Shown piece after piece: positions 1-8,794 of a DNA stretch of 64,000 nucleotides. This DNA comes from Isoetes taiwanensis. Its lineage: Eukaryota > Streptophyta > Lycopodiopsida > Isoetales > Isoetaceae. The notes under the pieces were generated by a model, which saw nothing but the letters and a program-made list of their open reading frames with translations, was not told the origin of the DNA and did not search any database. Every line of letters begins with the position of its first letter. The stretch's first letter is position 1. Where the stretch lies: assembly GCA_021234155.1 (NCBI GenBank), contig JAJEKV010000040.1:11367072-11431071 (forward strand), read 5' to 3'. The translations under genes and the position numbers were made by a program.

Positions 1-61
1 GGAAAAGCTCGATGGAAAACCCTGTGGAAAAGCTCGATGTGGAAAGCCTGTGGAAAACCTA
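1..61. repeat. short imperfect tandem repeat at window edge
   Basis: The phrase TGTGGAAAAGCTCGATG and close variants recur two to three times in the first 60 bases. The array is cut by the window start, so its full extent is unknown. No coding function is visible. From here to about 500 the sequence is purine-rich and holds nothing I can name. Confidence 0.5.
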
Positions 62-503
62 CCCGATATGGTAAAAGAGGCGTGGACCTCTTTGTTGAGA
101 AACGAAGAAACACAAAATAAAAAACTGAAGGCGGAGCAACTAAAAGCGAGGAGGGAGTAAAAGAAAAGGGACGGGCGGGAATTTAGAGGAGGGAAAAAAA
201 TAAGGAGAGGGAGCAAAAGAATAGGAGACGAAAAAAAGGGGGGAAAACGGACGGGCGGGAATCTGAAAATTGAAAATTGAAAACGAAAACAAGAAAGGCG
301 GATGGAGAGAAAAAACAAAAAAATGGCGGACGGGGAATAAAAAACAAAAAAAACGCGGACGGAAAAAAGTACCAAAATTAAGACATATTCTCAATTTTTT
401 TGAATGATGGTTCTTAGCTCCTGAAGTTCAGCATGGCGGCGAGGGCATGCTATTTTTGTCTCATCATCGCATGTATAAGTTCAGCGAGATCATTCTAATA
501 TAA

Positions 504-1284
504 ATGTTCTTCTGCCTTATGAATTACGCTTGTATTCTTTGTGGTATTAGAGCAGGTCGATCAAAAGGGATAAACAGACAAGCTATGGGAATTGAGAAGC
601 TCACGCATGCAAATGCATTTTACTGGTTCATAAAGGTTAGAGAAAAGCTTTCAGAAAAGGGCTTGTGGCACATTGTTTCTGGAGATGAGCCACGTCCAGA
701 AGCTGTCGTTCTAAAAGATGAACCTCTAACAACTGCTCGGATTGTGAATGGGACTATCCAAACTGACAGCAAAGGGGAACTAAGTGATAGGCAGGCTTCG
801 CTGAAGTGGTTGTAGAGAGATTGGGAAGCACAAAATCGGTTGATGAGATATCTGGATGATACTCTCATTGCTCAAGTAGAGGTCACAGAGAGTGCCAAGG
901 CTGCATGGGACCAGTTGTATGCCACATAAAAAGAGAAACACTTTTCTCAGCAAGCTAGTCTACTTAATGATTTTCACCACCATGCTTCAAGAATGTACAT
1001 CTGTAGATGAGTTTATCTCCAAGATCAAAGCAGCTGCTTTAGGATTGCCTGGATCCTATAACAACGTAAAGAATCTGATAGGATCTGTAGAACACGTGGA
1101 GTTTGAGTGGGCTTGTCAACAAATTTTGATGGAAGAGAAAAATCAAATGAGTGGGAAGAATTGTTGGAAGAATATAGGAAATGACACAAGAAAATGCTAT
1201 AATTGCAATAAGTTCGGGCATATTGCTAGGGATTGTCCTGAACCTGACAGAAGAAAGAGAAAGCAGATGAGAGCATGCTAGGGT
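504..1284 (+). pseudogene. Copia gag polyprotein, broken
   Basis: The fragment at 504-815 resembles the N-terminal half of UBN2/retrotran_gag domains. A stop at 813-815 and a further frame change interrupt it. The reading resumes at about 892-1281 and contains a retroviral-type zinc knuckle (C-x2-C-x4-H-x4-C, residues CYNCNKFGHIARDC) close to 1195-1236, followed by a basic segment. Gag would form the nucleocapsid and bind element RNA. The frame is then cut by the MITE at about 1273 and continues after it from about 1530 in a Lys-rich tail. It is not expressible as one protein. Confidence 0.8.
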
Positions 1285-1526
1285 GTGCCAAAAAAAGTAT
1301 CTAAAAGGTAGTTTTAAAGTACTTCTTTCTGCAGGTACTTGATTGATATTAAAAGTACCTAAATGAAAGCTAATAGTCAATATTTTTGCTTCATGATTGA
1401 GAGCAATAGAAGAATGAGCACTTTTCATATCACTCATTATCATGAGCATGAAGCAATATCGCCATATGTGAGTACCCAGTGGATATTTTAGGTAGGTTCC
1501 AAAAGTGGTACACCCTAGCATGCTTT
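1273..1526. mobile_element. about 250-bp MITE inserted in Copia gag
   Basis: The segment is bounded by inverted repeats. The left end reads GCATGCTAGGGTGTGCCA (from 1273) and the right end, read in reverse complement, reads GCATGCTAGGGTGTACCA (ending about 1524). The interior is AT-rich and non-coding. The GCATGC at each border is itself palindromic, so it may be either part of the TIR or a 6-bp target duplication. Gag-like coding is present on both sides, so the MITE is younger than the Copia copy. Confidence 0.75.
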
Positions 1527-1712
1527 AACCCAAGCAAAAAAGGCCAGACAAGGAGGATAATAAGAAACCCAAGCAGCAGGCACAAGGGCACAAGGCCTCT
1601 AAAGTGGTCACGAGTGATTCTCATGATAGTGATGGTAGTGCAAATAGTGACTACCTGATCTCAGTGGCAAGAGCATTCATTTGCTAGCTCTGTCAATGAT
1701 CAGCAGAGTACC

Positions 1713-3124
1713 TTGGTATGGATCATCAAAGTAATATGCATATTCTTTCACATATGCCTTGGATGGATTCTAAACATTGTCGAAGTACTCAAAGAGAAGC
1801 TAGAAACACTAATGCATGAAGAAAGTACATGGATAGACTCACATCATGGTATGATTGCAGAACTGTCACAGGGAGTATGGGTTCTGAATTCTGGAGCTAG
1901 CGACCATATGACAGAGAAAAAGGACTTCTTTCAAGGCCCTATAGAGAATGAGGGAGGGGCAAGCTTACAATTAAGGGAGTAGGAGCAGTTACATTGCATT
2001 TGCCAACAGGGAATATTCAACTCAAGAATACTCTCTATGTTCCTGATTTAGAAGCTAATTTGCTATCTATTTCTAAGATTGATGATGCTGGTGTGTTTGA
2101 CACATTTGGTAATAGAAAATGTCTCATTCGAGACAAGAACCATTTGATTCTAGCACGAGGAGTGCGTGAAGTCAGTCTGTATAGGCTTAGCTGGTGCAAG
2201 GAGCAGCCAATAGCCCTGAATGCCACATCCTCCAACGTCAACCAAATCTGGCATGAGAGATTAAGGCATGCAAACTTCCCTGCTTTCCGAGACAAAAGCT
2301 CCTGCAGGTATATATGAAGGTTGTGCCTTGGGAAAATTAAGCAGAAAGTCTTATGGCAAGTATAAAGGTACACATGCAACAAAGCCTTTGGATTTGATCC
2401 ACATGGAGGTTTGGGTGCCTGCACGCGTTGTCTTTGTGGGAGTTTCAGATATTTTCTTCTCGTCATTGATGATTTTACTAGAAAGAGCTGGGTCTTTTTC
2501 ATAGCATACAAGTCTGATGCATTTCACAACTTTAAACAATGGAGAGCTCAAGTTGAAATCTTTATGGAAAAGAAAGTCAAGGTTGTTAGAACTGACCAAG
2601 GTGGCGAATTTGTGAGTAGTGAGTTTGCAGCCTTCCTTGCGGATCAGGGTATTCAACATGAGACTTCTGTGGCATTTGAACACCAACAAAATGGTGTCAT
2701 GGAGCAGAAGAATAGGACTGTTCTTGAGTGCGCACGGTCCATGCTTCTCTCCCAAGGTATTGAGTCACGGTTTTGGGCAGAAGCTGTCAATATCGCTGTG
2801 TATATCATCAATAGGGTCCCTACAAAGGCAGTTCTAGGATGTATACCAGAAGAAGCATGGTCTGGTAAGAAGCCTAATGTTGAAGGTTTCAAAGTGTTCC
2901 GTCGCACAGTTTATGCACATCTCTCCAAGGACGAAAGGAAGTCTGGTAAACTGTCTACACGCGCTACGCCATGTATGTTTGTTGGATATAGAGACAATAT
3001 TAAAGCTTATAAATTGTATATGCCTGCCACCGGCAAAATGATCTTTCGCAAAAGTGTTATCTTTCAGGAACATGATTTCAGCCTTGGCAGTAGCGCGACT
3101 GCTCAGATTATAGATTCTTTGTAA
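1713..3124 (+). pseudogene. Copia protease, GAG-pre-integrase and integrase, broken
   Basis: Near 1880-1915 the protease signature reads WVLNSGASDHMT. The usual catalytic Asp of the D-S-G-A-S motif is Asn here. After a stop at about 1980, 1994-2317 gives the GAG-pre-integrase region with WHERLRHAN. From 2411 to 3124 lies an integrase core: VIDDFT, RTDQGGEF and NGVMEQKNRT supply the D, D and E positions of the DDE triad at family-like spacing. The C-terminal part (CMFVGY and following) is also Copia-like. Integrase would insert cDNA into the host genome. Protease loss and frame breaks make the copy inactive. Confidence 0.85.
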
Positions 3125-3129
3125 ACGCT

Positions 3130-3660
3130 TGAGGATACAGCTGATACAGACTCAGATTTTAATCACAATGATCTCCTTGCAACTGATACTCCTTTTTGTG
3201 ATATGGATATCTCCTCTGAACCAGATTCCTGTGCTCCTCCAGATGTGCAAGAAGATTCTGCCCCAAGACGATCTGCTCGAGCTGTGAAACATACTGAGAA
3301 GATGCTGGAATACATTGAAAGCACAAAGCCCAGAAGCTCAACCTATCTTGCCTTGCTTAGCAGTGCCTCGACAGAGGAGTCACATACATATGAAGCAGCA
3401 CTCCAAGCCCCCAGCGGTCCCATTGGAAATCAGCTATGGATGAGGAGTATTCCGCACTGATGGAAAATCACACATGGAACTTGTGCACCTTACCTTCTTG
3501 GAGGAAGGCCATCTCATATAAATGGGTTTTTTTAGCTCAAATATGATGAACATAACAAGGTTTCTAGGTACAAAGCATGGCTGATGGCACGCGGATGCTC
3601 ACTAAAGGCGGTATAGACTACCATGAAACCTTTGCTCACGTTGCTCGACTTTAATCTGAT
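3130..3660 (+). pseudogene. Copia IN-RT linker and N-terminal RT remnant
   Basis: 3203-3460 encodes the Ser/Pro-rich linker with RRSARAVK, typical of Copia polyproteins just before RT. Further on, in another frame, the stretch at about 3440-3650 reads as MENHTWNL, YKWVF and then ARGCSLKGGIDYHETFAHVARL-like pieces, which match the first RT block of Copia. A stop and a frameshift separate them. A short repeat of AGGATCTGAT (three times, about 3655-3685) marks the truncation point. Confidence 0.7.
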
Positions 3661-4350
3661 AGGATCTGATAGGATCTCTTCAAACAATAAGCATTCTCTA
3701 CTTGTACAAAATGTTCAGATTTTAACTTCATGTTCTTGTATGGTCTTGCAGGCTATTTATAGATAACAAGATAATTTCCCTCATGGCATAGAAGACCAGA
3801 ACTTCCCTCTTTATCCATAGTTGCCAAATTGCTAGATATTGTTGTTGCAAGCGAGGCTATATGCAACATGCAACAACAGGCATGTATATTCTTTTTAATG
3901 GCCCTTTGGACTAGCCTAGGTTCGGTTCCTGGGTGGCCCTCAACCTATCATATATCCAACTTTCTTTATCTTTTTGCTAGATATCCTTACGAGGGAGGCT
4001 TGTTCTCATTCTATTTCTATCTACACATAATGTGTTTTGCCAAGGTATTTTCCTCATAGTTGCAGAATAAAAAATACTCACTTTATATTCAGATTTTCAT
4101 GTTCTATTATAGTGCTAGATATTACTGGAGGTGTGATAGGCTAGAATATGAATGCCCATGTACATATATACGTTTAATGGCTACTTGGAGTAGTCCAGAT
4201 TGGATTCCTAGAAGGTCTGCAACCATTAAATTTTTTGGTAGATATTCTACTAGATATTTTTCTCTAATGATATATACAACACCCTTCCTAAGGTCCCAAA
4301 GGGAGTGCAAAAAAAAAAGCACAACAAAAAACATTACTTCTTGCAATTTA
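3661..4350. other. no gene seen; diverged direct repeat
   Basis: No coding similarity is recognised. The blocks at about 3825-4010 and 4105-4260 resemble each other loosely (CTAGATATT..., TTAATGGC, then TTGGA...GGTTCCT/GGATTCCT), which suggests an old, strongly diverged direct duplication. Short open frames here look like chance. Confidence 0.3.
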
Positions 4351-4680
4351 AATTAAATTCTGCCCAACATCCCCTTTTGTTTAGGTGCATATTCACACGA
4401 GGGGTGACGTAGGGCAGCGATAGCCTCAATTGTACAATACACATATTAAATTAACACTAATAAGTATATTTGCTCAAATCTTATAGTATAATACTAATCA
4501 TGTTATACAATATGCTCCAACTTCTGGGGCATACCCCACAAACGAGAATCACTATCTATGGCCCAAAATGAGGCATAACTCGTGAATATGCTCATCCGAC
4601 CACTCTTGCTGTCCAAAGTCACCCTTCATGTGAATGTGCATCCAAACAAAAGGGATTTTATGAGGAATTTAATTAAGATT
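4350..4680. mobile_element. long-TIR MITE (family M1), copy 1
   Basis: The two ends of this roughly 0.3-kb segment are inverted copies of each other over about 50-70 bp. The left end includes CCCCTTTTGTTTAGGTGCAT and GGGTGACGTAGGGCAGC. The right end, read in reverse complement, gives CCCTTTTGTTTGGATGCACA and GGGTGACTTTGGACAGC. The interior is AT-rich and non-coding and contains CATACCCCACAAACGAG. A partial second copy is near 62,995-63,230. The target duplication is unclear because the borders are AT-rich and low in complexity. Confidence 0.75.
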
Positions 4681-4689
4681 GTAAGAATA

Positions 4690-5520
4690 GAATAGAATAG
4701 TTTTTTTAACGTCCACGGAGACCAATAGATCATGGGACCCATACAATGGGCTAGTACAATCATTACTACTAGAATTAAAAAACCCCTGCCTCAAAAAGTT
4801 TTCAAGGGAAAAACCTTTGCAGTAATGATGATACTAGACAAGCAGAGATAATGACTACTGAGGGCTCAGTAATTGCAGACGTTTATCTAGAACCTCAAGT
4901 ATGTATAATGCCAAGTCATGCACAGATGGTGCTCTGAGAAGTTGTGGAAGCGTGGAATGGAATGCTAAGGTCAAAAAATGATTCCGGACTATCTTAAAAG
5001 CAGGGCAACTCAGAAGAGTATGGCTTTCATCTTCAATAACCTGTAACTGGCAACAGGCACATAGTCTCGCTTCTCGCGGCAATTGCGGCCGCTCCCATCT
5101 ACCTGTCTCAATCCGTAGCCTGTGGGACCCCGTGCGAATTGATGCAATAGCTACAAGCTTGTTCCTGGACAATGAAGCAAGCAAATAAGCTTGGAGCCCT
5201 GGTGCCAAGGTGGGATTTATGTGTGCATGATAATGACCAGTTTTCACTTCCAAAGTAACCGCGTCCCATATCTTTTGAGAAAAACGACCATTGAGATATT
5301 GTTGCAAAAGCTCAGGATCAGAACTGGCAAGCATCAAACAGTGCTCTGGTTGCACAGCCCAACGGGCAAACCATGTAGTGCAATGCTCTTTCCAACATCG
5401 TTTCAAACGCTGAGGAGATTCAGCCATGGCAAGTGCAGTGCAAGATATGTAAGAAGTAACGGTTCTTTTTCACCATCATCCACAACAACATGGAATAAAA
5501 GATGGAAAACCTGAAAATCA
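4690..5520 (-). mobile_element. 5'-truncated LINE fragment (ORF2 C-terminus)
   Basis: On the minus strand 5427-4855 encodes about 190 residues ending in a LINE ORF2 C-terminal region. It has IASIRTGSHRLRIETGRW, then a Cys/His cluster CACCQLQVIEDESHTLLSC. The same layout (ISRMRLSSHHLGIEEGRW, CRVC...HTLLLC) is seen in the LINE at 41.9-46.3 kb. Downstream on the minus strand, 4690-4720 resembles the 3' end of that LINE (TTTTTAACGTCCACGGAGACC on the plus strand against TTTTTATTACGTCTACTGAGACC). The copy lacks endonuclease and RT, as expected from abortive reverse transcription. It is a dead fragment of a related LINE subfamily. Confidence 0.75.
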
Positions 5521-6088
5521 TTGGAAAATAAATGCAACAAATGGCAAACCATGGAGGAGCAAAGTACATTTAAAATTTACGCATGGGAAACTAGGAAATA
5601 GAATAGAAAATCTGCATAGTCAGTGTGGCTCGAGATCCTGGGATTATGAATCGAATCATGGTTAACTATGCAGTCACTTTAGTTAATTTGAGTCTTGATC
5701 CACTACTGATTCGGTTCCATTCAAAGGATCGATCCCTGGTTTGAATTAGCAGAAACTAATTGTTGATTAATTAGACAGTTTAAGCGTGATTCGGGTGTCA
5801 GAATTTATTGGGTCATGATGATTCGGGGTCCCAGGATATTTTTGGCAGATTCGAGGTCTTACACTATATTTTATGACAGGGCATGTACCGACTGTGAAAA
5901 GTCTGCTATGTTTTGAAGAGATAGGACCTGAGGCTGTGCTGGAACCAGCTGGAAGAAACAGAGGATCAGTTCTAGAACGTACTTTCATCAACGCGGGTGT
6001 TTAGCTGTCAAACAAAACGTACTGCAGTGGAACCTTCGCCTGCCCATTTAAACGACCGCACATCCCAACTCTGTTATCTAACTAAGAA
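5521..6088. other. upstream region of the GASA gene; nothing definite
   Basis: No coding or repeat signature is recognised. The last hundred bases should hold the promoter and 5' leader of the GASA gene at 6089, but I cannot point to a convincing TATA box. Confidence 0.3.
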
Positions 6089-6572
6089 ATGGAGGCTGGC
6101 TATGGACGTTTTTCGCTCCTCACATTTGCAGCTTTTGCTCTGTTTTTCCTTCTTCTTCAACACCAGGTAACGTTTCTTTCAATCTAATCTGTTTTCCAAT
6201 CTAAATCCATTTTCTGAATCCATTGTATGAATCTATATCAGGTAGCTGCAACTTCATCCCCTGCTCCCCAGCCTTCTTCCCATACCATTGGTATCCAATT
6301 GCTTTCCTTTCTCTTTCTATTTTAAGTGTAAAATTATTAAGCATGGTTTAGTAATGGTTATTAGGCTAATGCTTATGTATGTTGTCCCAGACTGTCCCAC
6401 AAGATGTGAAGATCGATGTGCTCCATCTGGTGCCCATGTCAGATGTGTTTCATATTGTAGCATGTGTTGCAACACATGCAAATGTGTTCCCCCTAGGGGT
6501 TCTAAAGGCAAGGATGAATGCCCCTGCTACAGAGATTGGAAGAACTCTAAGGGTGGTGCCAAATGCCCTTGA
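6089..6572 (+). CDS. GASA/snakin cysteine-rich secreted peptide, three exons
   Basis: Coding exons are 6089-6166, 6242-6290 and 6391-6572. Both introns start with GT and end with AG, and the joined frame is 102 residues. The N-terminus (MEAGYGRFSLLTFAAFALFF...) is a hydrophobic signal peptide ending about residue 30. A short Ser/Pro linker follows, then a GASA domain with exactly 12 cysteines: CPTRC, RC, C-x3-C-x2-CC-x2-C-x-C, CPCY and a terminal KCP. This domain, at the very C-terminus, is the family hallmark. GASA/snakin peptides are exported, disulfide-bonded and known for gibberellin-linked growth roles and antimicrobial activity; which applies here cannot be told. The start was chosen because it opens the signal peptide. 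All splice sites and cysteines are intact, so the gene looks functional. Two broken paralogues lie downstream. Confidence 0.93.
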
Positions 6573-8650
6573 TCATATGTTTTTTCTTTCATTGTCAATA
6601 AATTTTTTTGCCTTAAGCTTCGCATATTTTGTTTAAAAGTAGCAATGTTACTGTTCTTTGCGCATCTCATGGACATTAAAAGTCTTCCTCCACATCCTCC
6701 TCTTTACAAGAACAACGTTAACCAATCAATGAAACATTCATCCCCTCCATTACAAGGTTTGGAAGCCAAATTGCATTATTTAATAGATAATTTTAACTTG
6801 TGCGAAAACTGAAAATAGCCACGAGATGATACAAATCATGAGCAAGAAGAAGCGTGTTTATTTTCAAAGACCTTTTTATGACAAGAATATAGATCAAGTG
6901 GTGCGAAGTAGAACCAGTTCCATTTTGAATCCATACGAGTATAGGATGCAAATGCATATAAGAGAACAAGAGAGTCCTAGTGGCAAAGCCAACTCAAACA
7001 TAATTTCTCAGGGATACTACAAAGAACAAAAAGAATGATGGAAGAATAAGAAGATATCAAAGAGAGTGCATTATCTTTTGGACCTACTAATAGTAAGAAA
7101 TCATTCCTTTGCTCAATCAAAAGGGTTCTTCTATACCTTGGCTCATGGAAGAGGTAGACATATCTAGTCAAACTTGAAGATGAGTACTCAGTCACACTTG
7201 AAGATAAGTACTCGTAGAGCAAAACACACTTGCACCTGTAGGAACATTTTGTTGTATTGGCAATGGTTTGTAGAGCACATTTGCTTATGATTATGCTAGA
7301 TGGGAATATATCATCAGCATAAATATTATTGCATTGTGTCATGCTAACATAGTGGTGCAGATAAGTTGTCATTTTCTCATTCATCAAAGCACTTTTTATT
7401 GTCGTTTACCACCACTTCATCTTTGCATATTATCATAACAAGCCATCAACCTTTTCCAATTTTAAAATTACATGGAAAGCTATTCTTGTTATTGCACCTC
7501 ATAGCACAATTTGGGTACTCTACGTTATGAACGATTACAACTAGCAAGAAAAAAATATGATACTCTAAAGTATGATGACTATATTTTGTTTTTGTGGAGC
7601 TTCCCCTTTCATAGCTATTCTTCTTATTGCACCTTATGAAGCTATAATTGTCAAAAATCAATGCCATTTACTTAGTTAGGTTACCTGACGGTTAGGCTTT
7701 CTTGCTTGTTATACCCCTTTGGTCTTTCCTCTTCTTCATCAGCGCATCTTCATCTCCATGTTTCTAGCTTTGATCCCCTGTTTCCCATCCACCTACCCAC
7801 CCTCACTACTTACTGCTAATTTGTGGATTTGTGAGAGACCCTCGTGTCTTGGGCACCATGCCGATTAGATAGTGCATCAGCTTTTATTACGGTTGTTGCT
7901 GTTTGTACTGCTTTTCTTATCTATCATCCTCACTGCTGCAATGGGTCTTGCTTCTTATTCTAGTGGCATCACGGCAATGGTTAATATGTTGAGGCGCAAT
8001 GCAAAGGCCCTTGTGGTTTTTTGGCCTGCATCCTTGAATGGTGCAGTAGACCCCTCTAATCTTTTCCTTCTCCACATTTGCATTCATCGGCTCGTGCCCT
8101 CTTCCTTAGAATATCAAGATCAATTGACAGATGGTTGGCCTTGGCTTTTGACTGTCCTGCTTCTATTTCTTGCTGCTTTGCAACACTCTATGCAATTAAT
8201 AAGGATGGCCTAAAATTTAAGACAATCCTTGGATACGTTGAAATAAGTTGGACGGAATAAATGCTAACTAGGACGAAATAGAGCATTTGGAATGGACATA
8301 CATTGGTCTTGCTATTCGAGCCACAAATACGTAATACACCATGGGGATAAGGGGGGTGGATTGATTGGCATGGGCCATCTAGGATATCTATGGATCAATC
8401 GATGGATGGGCATGTGTTGTCCGGGATAACCCAGGGGGCATGACATGGGTCTATGGATGTGTAGCCATGGAGGGTACGTGATAACCGCGGCAAACGGTCC
8501 GTGACAAAAGGTATGCGAAGACTAAAAATGGCTACGAGATGATACAAATCACGAGCAAGAAGAAGTGTGCTTTTCATCATAGATCTTTTCATGTTAAGTA
8601 TATAGATCAAGTTGTACTAAGTAGAACTAGTTCCATGTTGAATCCGTACT
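6573..8650 (+). repeat. GASA-locus duplication unit 1 (flanking segments S, T, U, V, S)
   Basis: The 3' flank of the GASA gene is repeated elsewhere in the window in pieces. Segment S (about 6816-6941) recurs at 8527-8650, 15812-15937 and 51062-51190. Segment T (about 6957-7374) recurs at 15955-16374. Segment U (7380-7753) recurs at 21280-21637. Segment V (7750-8520) recurs at 50291-51060. Collinearity shows an ancestral tandem duplication of about 2.5 kb whose second unit was later split by insertions. No gene is recognised in the unit; short open frames such as 7872-8213 are not conserved as coding in the second copy. Confidence 0.85.
6597..6602 (+). promoter_or_regulatory. poly(A) signal AATAAA of the GASA gene
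   Basis: A canonical AATAAA lies 25 bases after the GASA stop codon and is followed by a T-rich tract. The same motif and context are retained behind the third GASA copy at 51412-51417. Confidence 0.6.
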
Positions 8651-8765
8651 ACTGCACATACCATTGGTATTACATTTCTTCACATACCATTGGTATTACA
8701 TTGCTTTATCTACTCTTTCTACTTTATAGTATAAAACTATTAAGCATGGTTTAATAATGGTTATG
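8651..8765 (+). pseudogene. GASA pseudogene 2, 5' part (exon 2 end and intron 2)
   Basis: The exon-2/intron-2 junction of the GASA gene (CATACCATTG followed by GTAT) appears here twice in tandem, then the start of intron 2 up to AAGCATGGTTTAATAATGG. Exon 1 and most of exon 2 are missing, and their place is taken by segment S. The pseudogene is interrupted at 8765 by a LINE, and its third exon resumes after 15408. Confidence 0.8.
8753..8765 (+). repeat. 13-bp target-site duplication, left copy
   Basis: AATAATGGTTATG here is repeated exactly at 15407-15419, directly after the poly(A) tail of the LINE. The unbroken GASA intron at 6350 has TAGTAATGGTTAT, confirming that only one copy belongs to the host sequence. 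Confidence 0.85.
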
Positions 8766-8794
8766 AGATTCTGCTGGAGTTCTAGGGAGAGAAC

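Larger units (their letters stand above)
500..3660 (+). mobile_element. decayed Ty1/Copia retrotransposon fragment (gag to start of RT)
   Basis: Reading along the plus strand, broken frames give Copia parts in the expected order: UBN2-type gag, CCHC zinc knuckle, aspartic protease, GAG-pre-integrase, integrase, and only the beginning of reverse transcriptase. No YVDD box, RNase H or LTR can be found downstream of about 3660, so the element is truncated at its 3' side. Several frameshifts and stops, plus a MITE inside gag, show it is dead. The gag-PR-IN-RT order is the Copia order, with IN before RT, which separates it from Gypsy. Confidence 0.9.

Noticed and set aside
7872-8213. Hydrophobic 113-codon frame MHQLLLRLLLFVLLFL...
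   Set aside because: The paralogous segment at 50.4-50.75 kb has indels that destroy the frame, and no family is recognised. Probably chance.
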